Shown in pieces: positions 26,432 to 34,875 of a stretch of DNA of 64,000 nt. The position numbers were made by a program, and so were the translations under genes. Source of the DNA: Pseudomonas sp. RIT409 (GTDB lineage: Bacteria; Pseudomonadota; Gammaproteobacteria; Pseudomonadales; Pseudomonadaceae); contig NZ_QARE02000013.1 of NCBI RefSeq assembly GCF_003052515.2, forward strand, positions 62,001 through 126,000, given 5' to 3'. A model generated the notes under the pieces. That model was not told where the DNA came from and searched no databases. It worked only from the letters and a program-made list of their open reading frames with translations. Position 1 is the first letter of the stretch. Each line of letters starts with the position of its first letter.

Positions 26432-27181
26432 ATGACTCATACCACCCCACTCAGCGGCAAAACGGTTCTTGTCCAGGGTGGCTCGCGCGGCATTGGCGCG
26501 GCCATCGTCAAGCGTTCGGCCGAACAAGGCGCTGCGGTCGCCTTCACTTTCGTCAGTTCCGAAGAAAAAGCACGCCAATTGCAGGCCAGCGTCGTTGCCA
26601 GCGGCGGTAAAGCCTTGGCCATCAAGGCTGACAGCGCCCACGAACAGGACATTCGTGATGCCGTGCACAAGACGGTCGACGCGTTCGGTGGCCTGGACAT
26701 TCTGGTCAACAACGCGGGCGTCCTGGCAATTGCGCCGCTGGACGAATTCAGCCTGGACGATTTCGACCGGACGCTGGCCATCAACGTACGCAGCGTGTTC
26801 ATCGCCAGCCAGGAGGCGGCGCGTCATATGAAAGAAGGCGGTCGCATCATCAATATCGGCAGCACGAACGCCGACCGCATGCCGTTCGCTGGGGGCAGCG
26901 TGTACGCCATGACTAAATCGGCCTTGGTAGGTCTGACCAAAGGCCTGGCCCGCGACTTGGGCCCCCGCGGCATTACCGTCAACAACGTGCAGCCAGGCCC
27001 GGTGGACACCGACATGAACCCGGCCAACACGGACTTCGCCAACACCCTGCTCGGGCTGATGGCGGTGCCGCGCTATGGGACATCAGAAGAAATCGCCGCC
27101 ATGGTCGCTTACCTCGCGGGCCCGGAAGCCGGCTACGTCACGGGGGCGAGCCTGACCATCGACGGCGGCTTTGGCGCCTGA
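26432..27181 (+). CDS. SDR-family oxidoreductase (3-oxoacyl-ACP reductase-like)
   Basis: This 249-residue classical short-chain dehydrogenase has nucleotide-binding GGSRGIGAA, NNAG at residues ~88-91, a catalytic Ser in NIGSTNADR, and YAMTK as the YxxxK pair. The C-terminal YVTGASLTIDGGF is complete. NADP(H) preference is suggested by the basic residue in the Gly-rich loop. ATG 26432 has CGGAG upstream. It is likely controlled by the divergent LysR protein. The substrate is unknown, and annotation as a fatty-acid synthesis FabG is unlikely in this setting. Confidence 0.9.
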   Translation: MTHTTPLSGKTVLVQGGSRGIGAAIVKRSAEQGAAVAFTFVSSEEKARQLQASVVASGGKALAIKADSAHEQDIRDAVHKTVDAFGGLDILVNNAGVLAIAPLDEFSLDDFDRTLAINVRSVFIASQEAARHMKEGGRIINIGSTNADRMPFAGGSVYAMTKSALVGLTKGLARDLGPRGITVNNVQPGPVDTDMNPANTDFANTLLGLMAVPRYGTSEEIAAMVAYLAGPEAGYVTGASLTIDGGFGA

Positions 27182-27207
27182 TTTCGGCCAACCTTCCGCT
27201 CTCGCTC

Positions 27208-27240
27208 AGCCCCGAACACTGCAATGAAGCCGGGGCTTTG
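27208..27240 (+). terminator. Rho-independent terminator after the SDR gene
   Basis: AGCCCCG at 27208-27214 pairs with CGGGGCT at 27231-27237, followed by TTG and a weak T tract. It lies 27 bp past the SDR stop. Confidence 0.65.
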
Positions 27241-27346
27241 CGCTTTTCTGCTTAAGCGCATGAAAAATCTGAAAAAAAGTTTTGCCTTCCTCAAAACTTT
27301 CGACTACATTAGCGCGCCTCGACAGACTGAACGTCTAGCGAGATAC

Positions 27347-27436
27347 GGTGAGGTGTCCGAGTGGCTTAAGGAGCACGCCTGGAAAGTGTGTATACAGGAA
27401 ACTGTATCGAGGGTTCGAATCCCTCCTTCACCGCCA
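27347..27436 (+). tRNA. tRNA-Ser (anticodon GGA)
   Basis: This 90-nt class II tRNA has acceptor GGTGAGG paired with CTTCACC, discriminator G and encoded CCA (27434-27436). The anticodon loop CTGGAAA gives anticodon GGA, reading UCC/UCU. It has the long variable arm of serine tRNAs and the T-loop GGTTCGAATCC. A terminator follows immediately. Confidence 0.97.
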
Positions 27437-27451
27437 TATTCGATACCCGTC

Positions 27452-27489
27452 AAAGCCCCGATTTTCCCTGCGAAAATCGGGGCTTTTTC
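27452..27489 (+). terminator. Rho-independent terminator after tRNA-Ser
   Basis: AAAGCCCCGATTTT, loop CCCTGC, GAAAATCGGGGCTTTTT: a perfect 13-bp stem with a T run, 16 bp after the tRNA CCA end. Confidence 0.93.
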
Positions 27490-27599
27490 TTTTCTGGCCT
27501 TAATTCCAATCACATCGGCGGCTGCACGGGGGCTGATGATGCAGGGGCACAAGGCGGCTTGCGGCACCAGGGTGAGGTCCGTTCTTGTGCTGGGCCGGC

Positions 27600-27818
27600 T
27601 CAGGCAATATTGAGCAGGTGCGCAGGCGGCTTCTCATCTGCCTTGAGATACAGATAGTCGCGCCAGTTTCGGAAGGCGCGCTGCTGGCGGTCAAAAACCA
27701 CCTGCCATTGCGGCGAGCCGACTTGGTCCACACCTAAAGCCATCATTTGTTCAGTGGCGTCATCAAGCTCTTTGATCAGTTCAAGCGCGTTGGGCGAATC
27801 AATTAGTCTCTGCGGCAT
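27600..27818 (-). CDS. Small conserved-looking hypothetical protein
   Basis: This 72-residue, acidic, mostly helical protein (MPQRLIDSPNALELIKELDD...) has no signal peptide or membrane segment and includes a WRDYLYLK patch. The upstream ATG at 27827 is directly abutted by AAGGAA, so the Shine-Dalgarno fits the second ATG at 27818 better. It has no operon partner and lies alone between the tRNA terminator and a DUF1275 gene. I do not recognise a named family. Codon usage looks normal. Confidence 0.6.
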   Translation of the reverse strand: MPQRLIDSPNALELIKELDDATEQMMALGVDQVGSPQWQVVFDRQQRAFRNWRDYLYLKADEKPPAHLLNIA

Positions 27819-28067
27819 ATATTCCATTTCCTTTCGCTACACCATGGAGTGGCCAACCGATTGATAGTGCTCGCGTTCCGACGAGCGGCCGTCCCATAGA
27901 TCACCACGGTAACGATCTCTCTGGCGGTGTGATCGTCCGGGTATCATGCTGAATCCCCGCTCGCCCTAGCAGAAAGGCGAGTACCGGGCAGAATGGGAAT
28001 TGCCAGCAAACTGCCACTCACGCTATACCACTGTCTTCTGTAGTCCTTCTCAGCAAGGGAGGTGGCC

Positions 28068-28760
28068 GTGCTTCCGGAATCTGCAACGCTCAACCGTGCA
28101 GGCAGGCGAATGATCCGAGCCCGCGGGCGGGTCGGATTGTCTTTTGTCGCAACCCTATCGCTCATCGCGGGCATGACGGACGCGATCGGGTTCATGGTCT
28201 CCGGCGACTTCGTCTCGTTCATGAGTGGCAACACCACCCGCTTGGCGATTGCCGTGGGCGGTGGTGACTACGCGCTGTCTCTGCGCATCGGGGTGTTGAT
28301 TACCGCTTTCGTGGTCGGGAACGCGCTTGGGGTCATTGCATCGCGCGCATTCAAGCACCGCGCTTGGCCGTTGCTGGCGTCCATCGGCACGCTGCTCTGC
28401 CTCTGTGGATGGCTGGATCAGGGCGTCGCGCCGTTGATAGGAGCCGTCGTGGCCATGGGCATGATCAACGCCGTGGTCGAAGAAGTGAACGGGCTGCCGA
28501 TCGGGCTGACTTACGTGACCGGCGCCCTCTCCCGATTCGGGCGCGGGCTTGGCCGCTGGCTGTTGGGCGAGCGCCGCAACGGCTGGCGCGTGCAACTGGT
28601 CCCGTGGGGCGGCATGCTGTCGGGCGCGATCCTCGGCGGGTTGCTGGCTCACACCATGGGGTTGAGAGCGATGCTGGTCAGCGGCATTGCGGCCCTGATC
28701 CTCGCGTGCCTTTCGGCGACGATTCCGCACCGTTGGCAATCGAGTTTTCTACCCAAGTAA
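28068..28760 (+). CDS. DUF1275 (YoaK-like) membrane protein
   Basis: This 230-residue protein has six or so hydrophobic segments and the family features SLIAGMTDAIGFMVSGDFVSFMSGNTTRLA near residues 25-55 and a glycine-rich C-terminal helix pair. DUF1275 proteins are inner-membrane proteins of unknown function, possibly transport-related. GTG 28068 is preceded by AAGGGAGG at good spacing; an in-frame GTG at 28062 lies inside that motif. Confidence 0.85.
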   Translation: MLPESATLNRAGRRMIRARGRVGLSFVATLSLIAGMTDAIGFMVSGDFVSFMSGNTTRLAIAVGGGDYALSLRIGVLITAFVVGNALGVIASRAFKHRAWPLLASIGTLLCLCGWLDQGVAPLIGAVVAMGMINAVVEEVNGLPIGLTYVTGALSRFGRGLGRWLLGERRNGWRVQLVPWGGMLSGAILGGLLAHTMGLRAMLVSGIAALILACLSATIPHRWQSSFLPK

Positions 28761-28848
28761 GCGGTTTCGCCAACCTCACGGCATCGAAGACTTTCATTGC
28801 ACAAACCGCGCTATTCTTTTCCCGCTTTCGCCTCAAGGACGTCCCCCC

Positions 28849-29421
28849 ATGCAATTTCTGCCACTGACCGACACCCCTCCTTCCATCCAGTCTGCCGTGC
28901 GCACGTTGCGCAATCAGGAAGCGGTGCGCCGGTTCATGTACACCGCCCATGAAATCAGCCCTACAGAGCATCAACAGTGGCTTGAGTCGTTGAAAGATAA
29001 CCCTCGCCACGCGGTTTTTGTGGCCATCCACGAGGGCGTTCTGGCGGGGGTGGTGTCGCTCAATGCCATAAACACCACTCACAAAACCGCCGACTGGGCG
29101 TTTTACCTCGACGCGCAATTGCGCGGCAAAGGGCTTGGCAGTCTGGTGGAGTTCTGGCTGCTCGATCATGCCTTCGACGACGTCGGCCTGGAAAAACTCA
29201 ACTGCGAAGTGCTGGAGATGAATACGGCGGTCATCAAGATGCACCAGAAGTTCGGCTTTCAGCTCGAAGGCGTGCGGCGTAACAACATCATCAAGGAAGG
29301 GCACCGGGTCAATGTTGTCCTGCTGGGCATCACCAAAGCGGAATGGCTCGCTCATCGACCGGCCCTGCTGCCATTGATCACGCGTTTGAGTGGTTCGGAA
29401 CGTTCTTCACCCTGCCTGTGA
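28849..29421 (+). CDS. GNAT N-acetyltransferase, PseH-like
   Basis: This is a 190-residue protein. The GNAT fold is seen from AGVVSLNAI (beta-4) and QLRGKGLGSL, the acetyl-CoA-binding R/Q-x-x-G-x-G loop. The N-terminal RNQEAVRRFMYTAHEIS..EHQQWLESL pattern resembles PseH, which acetylates an amino-sugar nucleotide in pseudaminic acid synthesis for flagellin glycosylation. No other pse gene is nearby, so the specific role is uncertain and it may be a general sugar-amine or ribosomal-protein-type acetyltransferase. Confidence 0.78.
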   Translation: MQFLPLTDTPPSIQSAVRTLRNQEAVRRFMYTAHEISPTEHQQWLESLKDNPRHAVFVAIHEGVLAGVVSLNAINTTHKTADWAFYLDAQLRGKGLGSLVEFWLLDHAFDDVGLEKLNCEVLEMNTAVIKMHQKFGFQLEGVRRNNIIKEGHRVNVVLLGITKAEWLAHRPALLPLITRLSGSERSSPCL

Positions 29422-29705
29422 GTGAATACCTCAAGCTGCTGATTCCATCCATTCGGCTGGTTTGAACCTCCGAACAGCCAGATACGACGCTTATATTTGC
29501 GCCCCGACGCCTCAAGTGACCGCAGAACATCGGAAACCCCACCTTCCCACCAAATGAACGTCTACTGTCTATCCGTGCTGCTCGTTTTTTGGAGCAGTAG
29601 TTCGTACGAGGCTAGTCAGACGCTGAACACCCAGCCCGTATTCCAGCCCCCATTGCGCGCTCCCGAATGAGAAACAAAGAGCGCGAATTTCGCAGGAGTA
29701 GGTTG

Positions 29706-30182
29706 ATGAATGGAATTGGCAAACGTTTGAGGCAAGAAAGGAAGAGGCTGAAGCTGACGCAGAGTGCCATGGGCGCAATCGGCGGCGTGGAGGCCAACGC
29801 CCAAGGTCATTATGAAAGTGGGCAACGCCTGCCCAGGGCCGATTACCTGTTTCGCGTGGCGGCGGCAGGGGTCGACATCGGCCGTGTGGTCACCGGCATC
29901 GACTCCAACAATCGACTGGAGATGCCGACCTTCCCTTCGCTGGTAAACGACAAGGATTTCACCAGCGCCGAGAGCGTGGTGAAGATTATCAGTCAGCTGC
30001 GACAGAGCCTGTGGGTGACCGCCAATGCGTTGTGTGAGGTGACGCGCCTGATCGATACCCAAGAGCAACCGCAGATCAGCGATCACGTCGAAGACCATTT
30101 GCGGGTGTTGCAGGGTGACGCGGACATGTTCGTCGCCCTGGCGTTATCGCGGGTGCAGAAGTCCAGCCACGGCACCCAGTGA
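29706..30182 (+). CDS. XRE-family helix-turn-helix regulator
   Basis: This is a 158-residue protein. The N-terminal lambda-repressor-like HTH (residues ~3-55: IGKRLRQERKRLKLTQSAMGAIGGVEANAQGHYESGQRLPRADYLF) is followed by a helical C-terminal region without a LexA-like protease motif. ATG 29706 has AGGAG at 8-base spacing; a longer frame from 29667 lacks one. The preceding 284 bp are AT-richer than the surroundings and gene-free. It could be a remnant phage-type regulator or a stand-alone one; target unknown. Confidence 0.8.
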   Translation: MNGIGKRLRQERKRLKLTQSAMGAIGGVEANAQGHYESGQRLPRADYLFRVAAAGVDIGRVVTGIDSNNRLEMPTFPSLVNDKDFTSAESVVKIISQLRQSLWVTANALCEVTRLIDTQEQPQISDHVEDHLRVLQGDADMFVALALSRVQKSSHGTQ

Positions 30183-30251
30183 GTCGCTCGCCCGCCCACT
30201 GACAAGCTCTCCTCCCAAGTGGTAGCCTTGTGCCACAAGAGGAGGGCTTCA

Positions 30252-30689
30252 ATGAATGGATCGGTCATCGCATCCGCGCTGCTTGCGCTGAGCCTCAGTG
30301 CTATGGCGCACGGCGAGGTGTTCAAATGTGTCGCTCACGACGGCAGGGTCAGTTTCGCCTCGACGCCCTGCCCTGATTATGTCGGCGAAAATCGGGTACA
30401 GCGGCCCGCTCAACGCCTCTCCAGCGATTGGGAACCGACCGACTTTCCCCACCGAGTGAACAAGAATGCGACGGAAATCCTGCAAGTCAGCCGACGTCGG
30501 CGGATCATCATTACCAACGAAAAGGAAATCTCAGACCACATGCAGGCCATTCGACCGCCCCCGCCCGGGGTCCCGTCGACCTGTGTAGCGCCAATCTACA
30601 ACAGCGCCTGCTTCGACCCCTCAGGTGGGAGCATTCGCCAGCCGGGGAAGGACGCAGTCCGGCGTGAACCGTTGGGCTTCAGCCGCTGA
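30252..30689 (+). CDS. DUF4124-like secreted protein
   Basis: This is a 145-residue precursor. The signal peptide (NGSVIASALLALSLSAMAHG) is followed by EVFKCVAHDGRVSFASTPCP, the DUF4124 pattern of periplasmic proteins with a Cys pair. The rest is basic and Pro-rich with two further cysteines near the C-terminus, probably disulfide-bonded. AGGAGG lies about 8 bases upstream of ATG 30252. Function is unknown. Confidence 0.75.
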   Translation: MNGSVIASALLALSLSAMAHGEVFKCVAHDGRVSFASTPCPDYVGENRVQRPAQRLSSDWEPTDFPHRVNKNATEILQVSRRRRIIITNEKEISDHMQAIRPPPPGVPSTCVAPIYNSACFDPSGGSIRQPGKDAVRREPLGFSR

Positions 30690-30837
30690 CTGCCCGACGC
30701 TGCGCGGGTCGGCGCGCAAACGGTAGTGGGCGCCGATTACTTCCGAATTTCATGAACTGAATATTTATCGGCAACGATGTTACCCCATGTGAGAGCTCCT
30801 TAAAGTCAGGCCCCATCGCTCGCACCACAATAACGAG

Positions 30838-31242
30838 ATGGCCATGACCTCTACCCAGCAGCTCGAAGCGCACGTCCTCCAGGCAGCCCATGATTTGGTA
30901 GCGGCGTTCGCCCGCACCGACACCGAAGCGTATTTCGCCGCTTTCAGCGAAGACGCGACGTTCCTGTTCTACACCCTGCCCTCGCCCTTGTTGTCCCGCG
31001 CTGCCTACCGCAAGGTGTGGGACGGCTGGCTGGCCGATGGCTTTGCCGTGCTCGATTGTCAGTCCACCCGGGCACAGGTTCGTTTGCTTGGGGATGTGGC
31101 GATCTTCATGCACGACGTGGCGACTCGCATTCGCTTCGGCACTGAAGAGAGTCAGTTCGAGGAGCGCGAGACCATCGTCTTCCGTCGTGACGGCGAGCGT
31201 TGGCTGGCGTGCCACGAACACCTGTCCACCTACACGGGTTGA
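30838..31242 (+). CDS. NTF2/SnoaL-like domain protein
   Basis: This 134-residue cone-fold protein of the SnoaL-like/DUF4440 type has an N-terminal helix pair (AAHDLVAAFARTDTEAYFAAFSEDATFLFY) and a C-terminal beta region ending ERWLACHEHLSTY, with His residues lining the likely pocket. A second ATG at 30844 has GAG at better spacing. It lies 173 bp upstream of the NCS1 permease gene on the same strand and may be a functional partner (detoxification or ligand binding), which is inference only. Confidence 0.8.
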   Translation: MAMTSTQQLEAHVLQAAHDLVAAFARTDTEAYFAAFSEDATFLFYTLPSPLLSRAAYRKVWDGWLADGFAVLDCQSTRAQVRLLGDVAIFMHDVATRIRFGTEESQFEERETIVFRRDGERWLACHEHLSTYTG

Positions 31243-31415
31243 CCACCGGGCCGACGGTGGACCGCTTATTCATAACAATCACACCGCTTCAGCACTTCAG
31301 GTCGACTTACCGACCACTGCCAACGCCACCGCCGGACCTGTTCCGGCCGGACACATCGGGGCCGCATTTTCGTTGCCGGGCCTCATAACAACACGACAGC
31401 GCGCAGGAAACCGTC

Positions 31416-32918
31416 ATGTCACAACCCACCACCCGTATCGAAACCTTTGGTGTCGAACAAATTCCGGACGATCAGCGTGATGCCTCGCCCCTCGACCTGT
31501 TCCGCCTGACCTTCGGCGGCGCCAACACCTTCGCCACGGCGGTGCTCGGCAGCTTTCCCGTGCTGTTCGGGCTGTCTTTCCAGGCGGGCGTCTGGTCAAT
31601 CCTTCTGGGCATTGTCCTGGGTTCGCTCATCCTGGCACCGATGGGCCTGTTCGGGGCATTGAACGGCACCAATAACGCGGTCTCGTCAGGGGCACACTTT
31701 GGTGTGCACGGCCGCATCGTCGGTTCGTTTCTGTCGTTGCTGACCGCTGTGGCGTTTTTCTCGCTGTCGGTCTGGAGCTCCGGGGATGCACTGATCGGTG
31801 GCGCCAAACGCATGGCCGGGTTGCCGGAAAACGACCTTACCCTGGCCATCGCCTACGGTGTGTTTGCGGTGCTGGTGCTGGTGGTGTGCATTTACGGCTT
31901 CCGGTTCATGCTGTGGGTCAACAAGGTCGCGGTGTTTGCCTCCAGCGTGCTGTTTCTGCTCGGTATCTTCGCCTTCAGCGGCAGCTTCGATGCAAGCTTT
32001 GCAGGCACGGTCAATCAGGGCAGCGAAGGCTTCTGGGCCGCGTTCATCGGCGCGGCGTTGCTGGCGATGAGCAACCCAGTGTCGTTCGGCGCGTTCCTCG
32101 GGGACTGGTCTCGTTACATCCCGCGCCACACCTCGAAGCCGCGCATCATGGCGTCGGTTTTCCTGGCGCAGGTCTGCACCTTGATTCCCTTTCTGTTCGG
32201 CCTTTGCACCGCCACCATCGTGGCCACTCAAGCGCCGCAGTACATCACCGACAACAACTACGTTGGCGGCCTGCTGGCTGTTTCACCCAGTTGGTTCTTC
32301 CTGCCGGTGTGTCTGATTGCGATCATTGGCGGCATGTCGACCGGCACGACCTCGCTGTACGGCACCGGACTGGACATGTCGAGCATGTTCCCGCGCCTGC
32401 TGAACCGTGCCCAGGCGACGATCCTGATTGGCATCGCGGCCATTGCCTTCATCTTCATCGGTCGGTTCGCATTCAATCTGGTGCAGAGCGTATCGACGTT
32501 CGCCGTCCTCATCGTCACCTGCACCTCGCCGTGGATCGTGATCATGGTGCTGGGCCTGATCATCCGTCGCGGCTTCTATCATTCCGAAGACTTGCAGGTG
32601 TTCACCCGCGGCCAGAGCGGTGGCCATTACTGGTTCGAAAACGGCTGGAACTGGCGCGGCCTCGGCGCGTGGATTCCCAGCGCGGCGGTGGGCCTGTGCT
32701 TCGTGAACCTGCCTGGGCAGTTCGTCGGCCCGCTGGGCAACCTGGCGGGCGGCATCGACATCAGTCTGCCGATTACCTTGGGGCTGGCCGCGTTGCTGTA
32801 CGTCACATTGCTGCGCACCTTCCCGGAGCCGGTGGGCGTGTACGGCGACCACGGCCCACATCCGCTGCTGGGCAGCAACGCGCACCGCAACGTGAAAAAG
32901 CCAATGGTCATCGGTTGA
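31416..32918 (+). CDS. NCS1-family purine/cytosine permease
   Basis: This 500-residue inner-membrane cation symporter has 12 hydrophobic segments. The NCS1 pattern is visible in GVEQIPDDQRDASPLDLFRLTFGGANTFA, GTNNAVSSGAHFGVHGR and NPVSFGAFLGDWSRYIP. It belongs to the purine-cytosine permease subgroup (cytosine, purines, or thiamine-like/hydantoin compounds). Unlike the permease-kinase at 10439 it carries no signalling domains. A terminator follows at 32938. The upstream NTF2-like gene may be in the same transcript. Confidence 0.9.
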   Translation: MSQPTTRIETFGVEQIPDDQRDASPLDLFRLTFGGANTFATAVLGSFPVLFGLSFQAGVWSILLGIVLGSLILAPMGLFGALNGTNNAVSSGAHFGVHGRIVGSFLSLLTAVAFFSLSVWSSGDALIGGAKRMAGLPENDLTLAIAYGVFAVLVLVVCIYGFRFMLWVNKVAVFASSVLFLLGIFAFSGSFDASFAGTVNQGSEGFWAAFIGAALLAMSNPVSFGAFLGDWSRYIPRHTSKPRIMASVFLAQVCTLIPFLFGLCTATIVATQAPQYITDNNYVGGLLAVSPSWFFLPVCLIAIIGGMSTGTTSLYGTGLDMSSMFPRLLNRAQATILIGIAAIAFIFIGRFAFNLVQSVSTFAVLIVTCTSPWIVIMVLGLIIRRGFYHSEDLQVFTRGQSGGHYWFENGWNWRGLGAWIPSAAVGLCFVNLPGQFVGPLGNLAGGIDISLPITLGLAALLYVTLLRTFPEPVGVYGDHGPHPLLGSNAHRNVKKPMVIG

Positions 32919-32937
32919 TAGCTCCCCACACACGCGC

Positions 32938-32966
32938 AAGGGCTCGTCCACAGACGGGCCCTTTTG
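32938..32966 (+). terminator. Rho-independent terminator after the NCS1 permease
   Basis: AAGGGCTCGTC, loop CACA, GACGGGCCCTTTT: a 9-bp stem (one G-T pair) with a short T run, 20 bp past the permease stop. Confidence 0.75.
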
Positions 32967-33094
32967 CATTGCGCCACGACCGACGGGGTCGCCTTTGGGT
33001 GACATCGATACAAGACATCCCGCACAATCGGCTTTCACGTTAGCCACCCGACAATCAGAAATCGTCAGCTCGCCCAACAGGAGAAACCGCTCGC

Positions 33095-33388
33095 ATGAAC
33101 GCTAATGACTGGACCGAAGCTGCCTTGGCGAAGTACATCGTGACCAACCCGACTCTTCAGGCGGAAATCAAGGAACTGAGCCCTGAAGAGCAACAGCAAC
33201 AGATTCTCTGGGCTTTCGAGGACGAGGCCGAAGACCTCGGCATCCCAACCTGGGACCTGGCCCTGCAATTCATCGCCGACACCCCGGAGCAACTCAAGGA
33301 ACTGCGCCTGGCGGCCCACAAGGAGGCCGCGGATGCCCTGGGCATGGCGTGGGATGATTACCGCGAGTTGAACGACGTCGAAGACTGA
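33095..33388 (+). CDS. DUF6388-like small cytoplasmic protein
   Basis: This 97-residue acidic, helical protein (pI clearly low, many Glu/Asp/Gln) begins MNANDWTEAALAKYIVTNPTLQAEIKEL and ends YRELNDVED. It has no membrane segment. GGAGA lies 10 bases before the ATG. It resembles a small conserved family in pseudomonads (DUF6388 by memory), function unknown. A long imperfect GC hairpin follows at about 33411-33455, without a T run. Confidence 0.75.
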   Translation: MNANDWTEAALAKYIVTNPTLQAEIKELSPEEQQQQILWAFEDEAEDLGIPTWDLALQFIADTPEQLKELRLAAHKEAADALGMAWDDYRELNDVED

Positions 33389-33540
33389 CGCTGCCCCCGC
33401 CTGCGCAGGGCTTCGGGTCGTGATGCTGCCGCCTCGTCCACGGCCCGAAACCCTGACTTGCCAGTCATTCATAGCGCTTTACCTCGCCCGTTCGGGTGGG
33501 TAACGTCTGCGCCACTTCACAACAAAAAAGGACGCGCTCC

Positions 33541-34230
33541 ATGAGTGATTTGGTCGCCTACCAACTGGACGACGGCGTTGCCACGCTCACCCTGAGCAAC
33601 GGCAAGGTCAATGCCATCAGCAATGACGTGATCGCTGCATTCAATGCTGCCCTGGATCAGGCCGAAAAAGACCGTGCCGTGGTGATCATCACCAGCGGGC
33701 CGGGGATTCTTTCCGGCGGCTACGATCTGAAAATCATGACCTCCGGGCCGCAGGCGGCGATGGACCTGGTGGCCGCCGGGTCCGCCCTCGCCCGCCGGAT
33801 GCTCTCCCACCCCTTCCCCATTGTCGTGGCATGCACTGGTCATGCAGTCGCCAAAGGCGCGTTTCTGCTGTTGTCAGCGGATTACCGCATTGGCGTCGAA
33901 GGCCCGTTCAGCATCGGCTTGAACGAGGTACAGATCGGCATGACCATGCATCACGCCGGCATCGAGCTGGCCCGTGATCGCCTGAGCAAACCCGCCTTCG
34001 GCCGCTCTGTGATCAACGGTGAAATGTACGACCCCCAAGGCGCCGTGCAAGCAGGCTTTCTCGACGGGGTCGTCGCCCCCGAGGCGCTTGCCGACACCGC
34101 GCGTACCGTGGCTTTGCAATTGAAGAAGATCAACATGAAAGCCCACCACCAGACCAAGCTCAAGGTGCGCAAGGCGTTCCTCGAGACATTGGACCAAGCC
34201 ATCGAACTGGACCGGCAACACGCCTTCTGA
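33541..34230 (+). CDS. Crotonase-family protein (enoyl-CoA hydratase/isomerase-like)
   Basis: This 229-residue protein has the crotonase fold with the oxyanion-hole segment SGGYDLKIM (~58-66) and GHAVAKGAFLLLSADYRI (~100-117). Of the two catalytic glutamates of enoyl-CoA hydratase, the first aligns with Phe108 and the second is Glu129 (LNEVQIGM). One glutamate only is the pattern of delta3-delta2-enoyl-CoA isomerases. AAGGA lies upstream of ATG 33541. It stands alone between a DUF6388-like gene and a convergent DoxX gene. Confidence 0.87.
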   Translation: MSDLVAYQLDDGVATLTLSNGKVNAISNDVIAAFNAALDQAEKDRAVVIITSGPGILSGGYDLKIMTSGPQAAMDLVAAGSALARRMLSHPFPIVVACTGHAVAKGAFLLLSADYRIGVEGPFSIGLNEVQIGMTMHHAGIELARDRLSKPAFGRSVINGEMYDPQGAVQAGFLDGVVAPEALADTARTVALQLKKINMKAHHQTKLKVRKAFLETLDQAIELDRQHAF

Positions 34231-34287
34231 GGAGGGTTCAGGGTTCGGCGGACCGGCCCCTGGCGAAGGTCTTCCCCTGCTGCACCG

Positions 34288-34327
34288 CAAAAACAAATCC
34301 CGGCCTTCTCGAAGACCGGGATCGTTT
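34288..34327. terminator. Bidirectional terminator between crotonase and DoxX genes
   Basis: ATCCCGG at 34297-34303 and CCGGGAT at 34316-34322 enclose CTTC/GAAG pairs. On the minus strand the stem is followed by TTTGTTTTTG, ending the DoxX transcript from the other side. Confidence 0.8.
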
Positions 34328-34339
34328 GCTGTCGGCGGT

Positions 34340-34777
34340 TTATCGATGGGCGATCACGCGGTCCAGCGAGACTCGCCCGGCACCTTCGAATAGGACCGCA
34401 AAGGCACCCGCCAGCAACGCCAGACCAAATTCATAGCCGTTGTTGGCCATGAACAAACCGTTGTGGATGTGCACCGACAGAATGGCAACCACCAGCATCA
34501 CGATCAGCACCACTGCGGCAGGGCGCACCAGCAAACCGAGGAACAGCGCCAGCCCGCCGAAGAACTCCGCGCTGCCGGACAGCAAGGCCATCAGGTAACC
34601 CGGGTTCAACCCAAGGCTGGCCATGTACTGCCCGGTGCCTTCCAGACCGTATCCACCAAACATGCCGAAGAGTTTCTGGCTGCCGTGGGCCATGAAAATG
34701 ATGCCGACGAGGATGCGCAGGATGGCGATGCCATAACCGGCCTGGGTGTTGAACAGTTTTTTGATCTGAGTAGTCAT
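34340..34777 (-). CDS. DoxX-family membrane protein
   Basis: This 145-residue inner-membrane protein has four hydrophobic segments. The DoxX pattern is GIAILRILVGIIFMAHGSQKLFGMFGG, then AEFFGGLALFLGLLVRPAA. ATG 34777 (MTTQIKKLF) was chosen with GGA about 10 bases upstream; 34786 is an alternative. DoxX proteins are linked to thiosulfate/quinone oxidoreduction or redox stress, not resolved here. Confidence 0.88.
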   Translation of the reverse strand: MTTQIKKLFNTQAGYGIAILRILVGIIFMAHGSQKLFGMFGGYGLEGTGQYMASLGLNPGYLMALLSGSAEFFGGLALFLGLLVRPAAVVLIVMLVVAILSVHIHNGLFMANNGYEFGLALLAGAFAVLFEGAGRVSLDRVIAHR

Positions 34778-34875
34778 GGTGCACATTCCGTTAGTAAGAA
34801 GTAATGGCGCCATGATAATCGGATTAGCCAATATGAAAATCGCAAAAAACCCGGCATATCAATCGAATTGATCGA

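Noticed and set aside
33411..33455. Long GC hairpin after the DUF6388-like gene
   Set aside because: The stem is imperfect and lacks a T run, so I did not call it a terminator or RNA gene.
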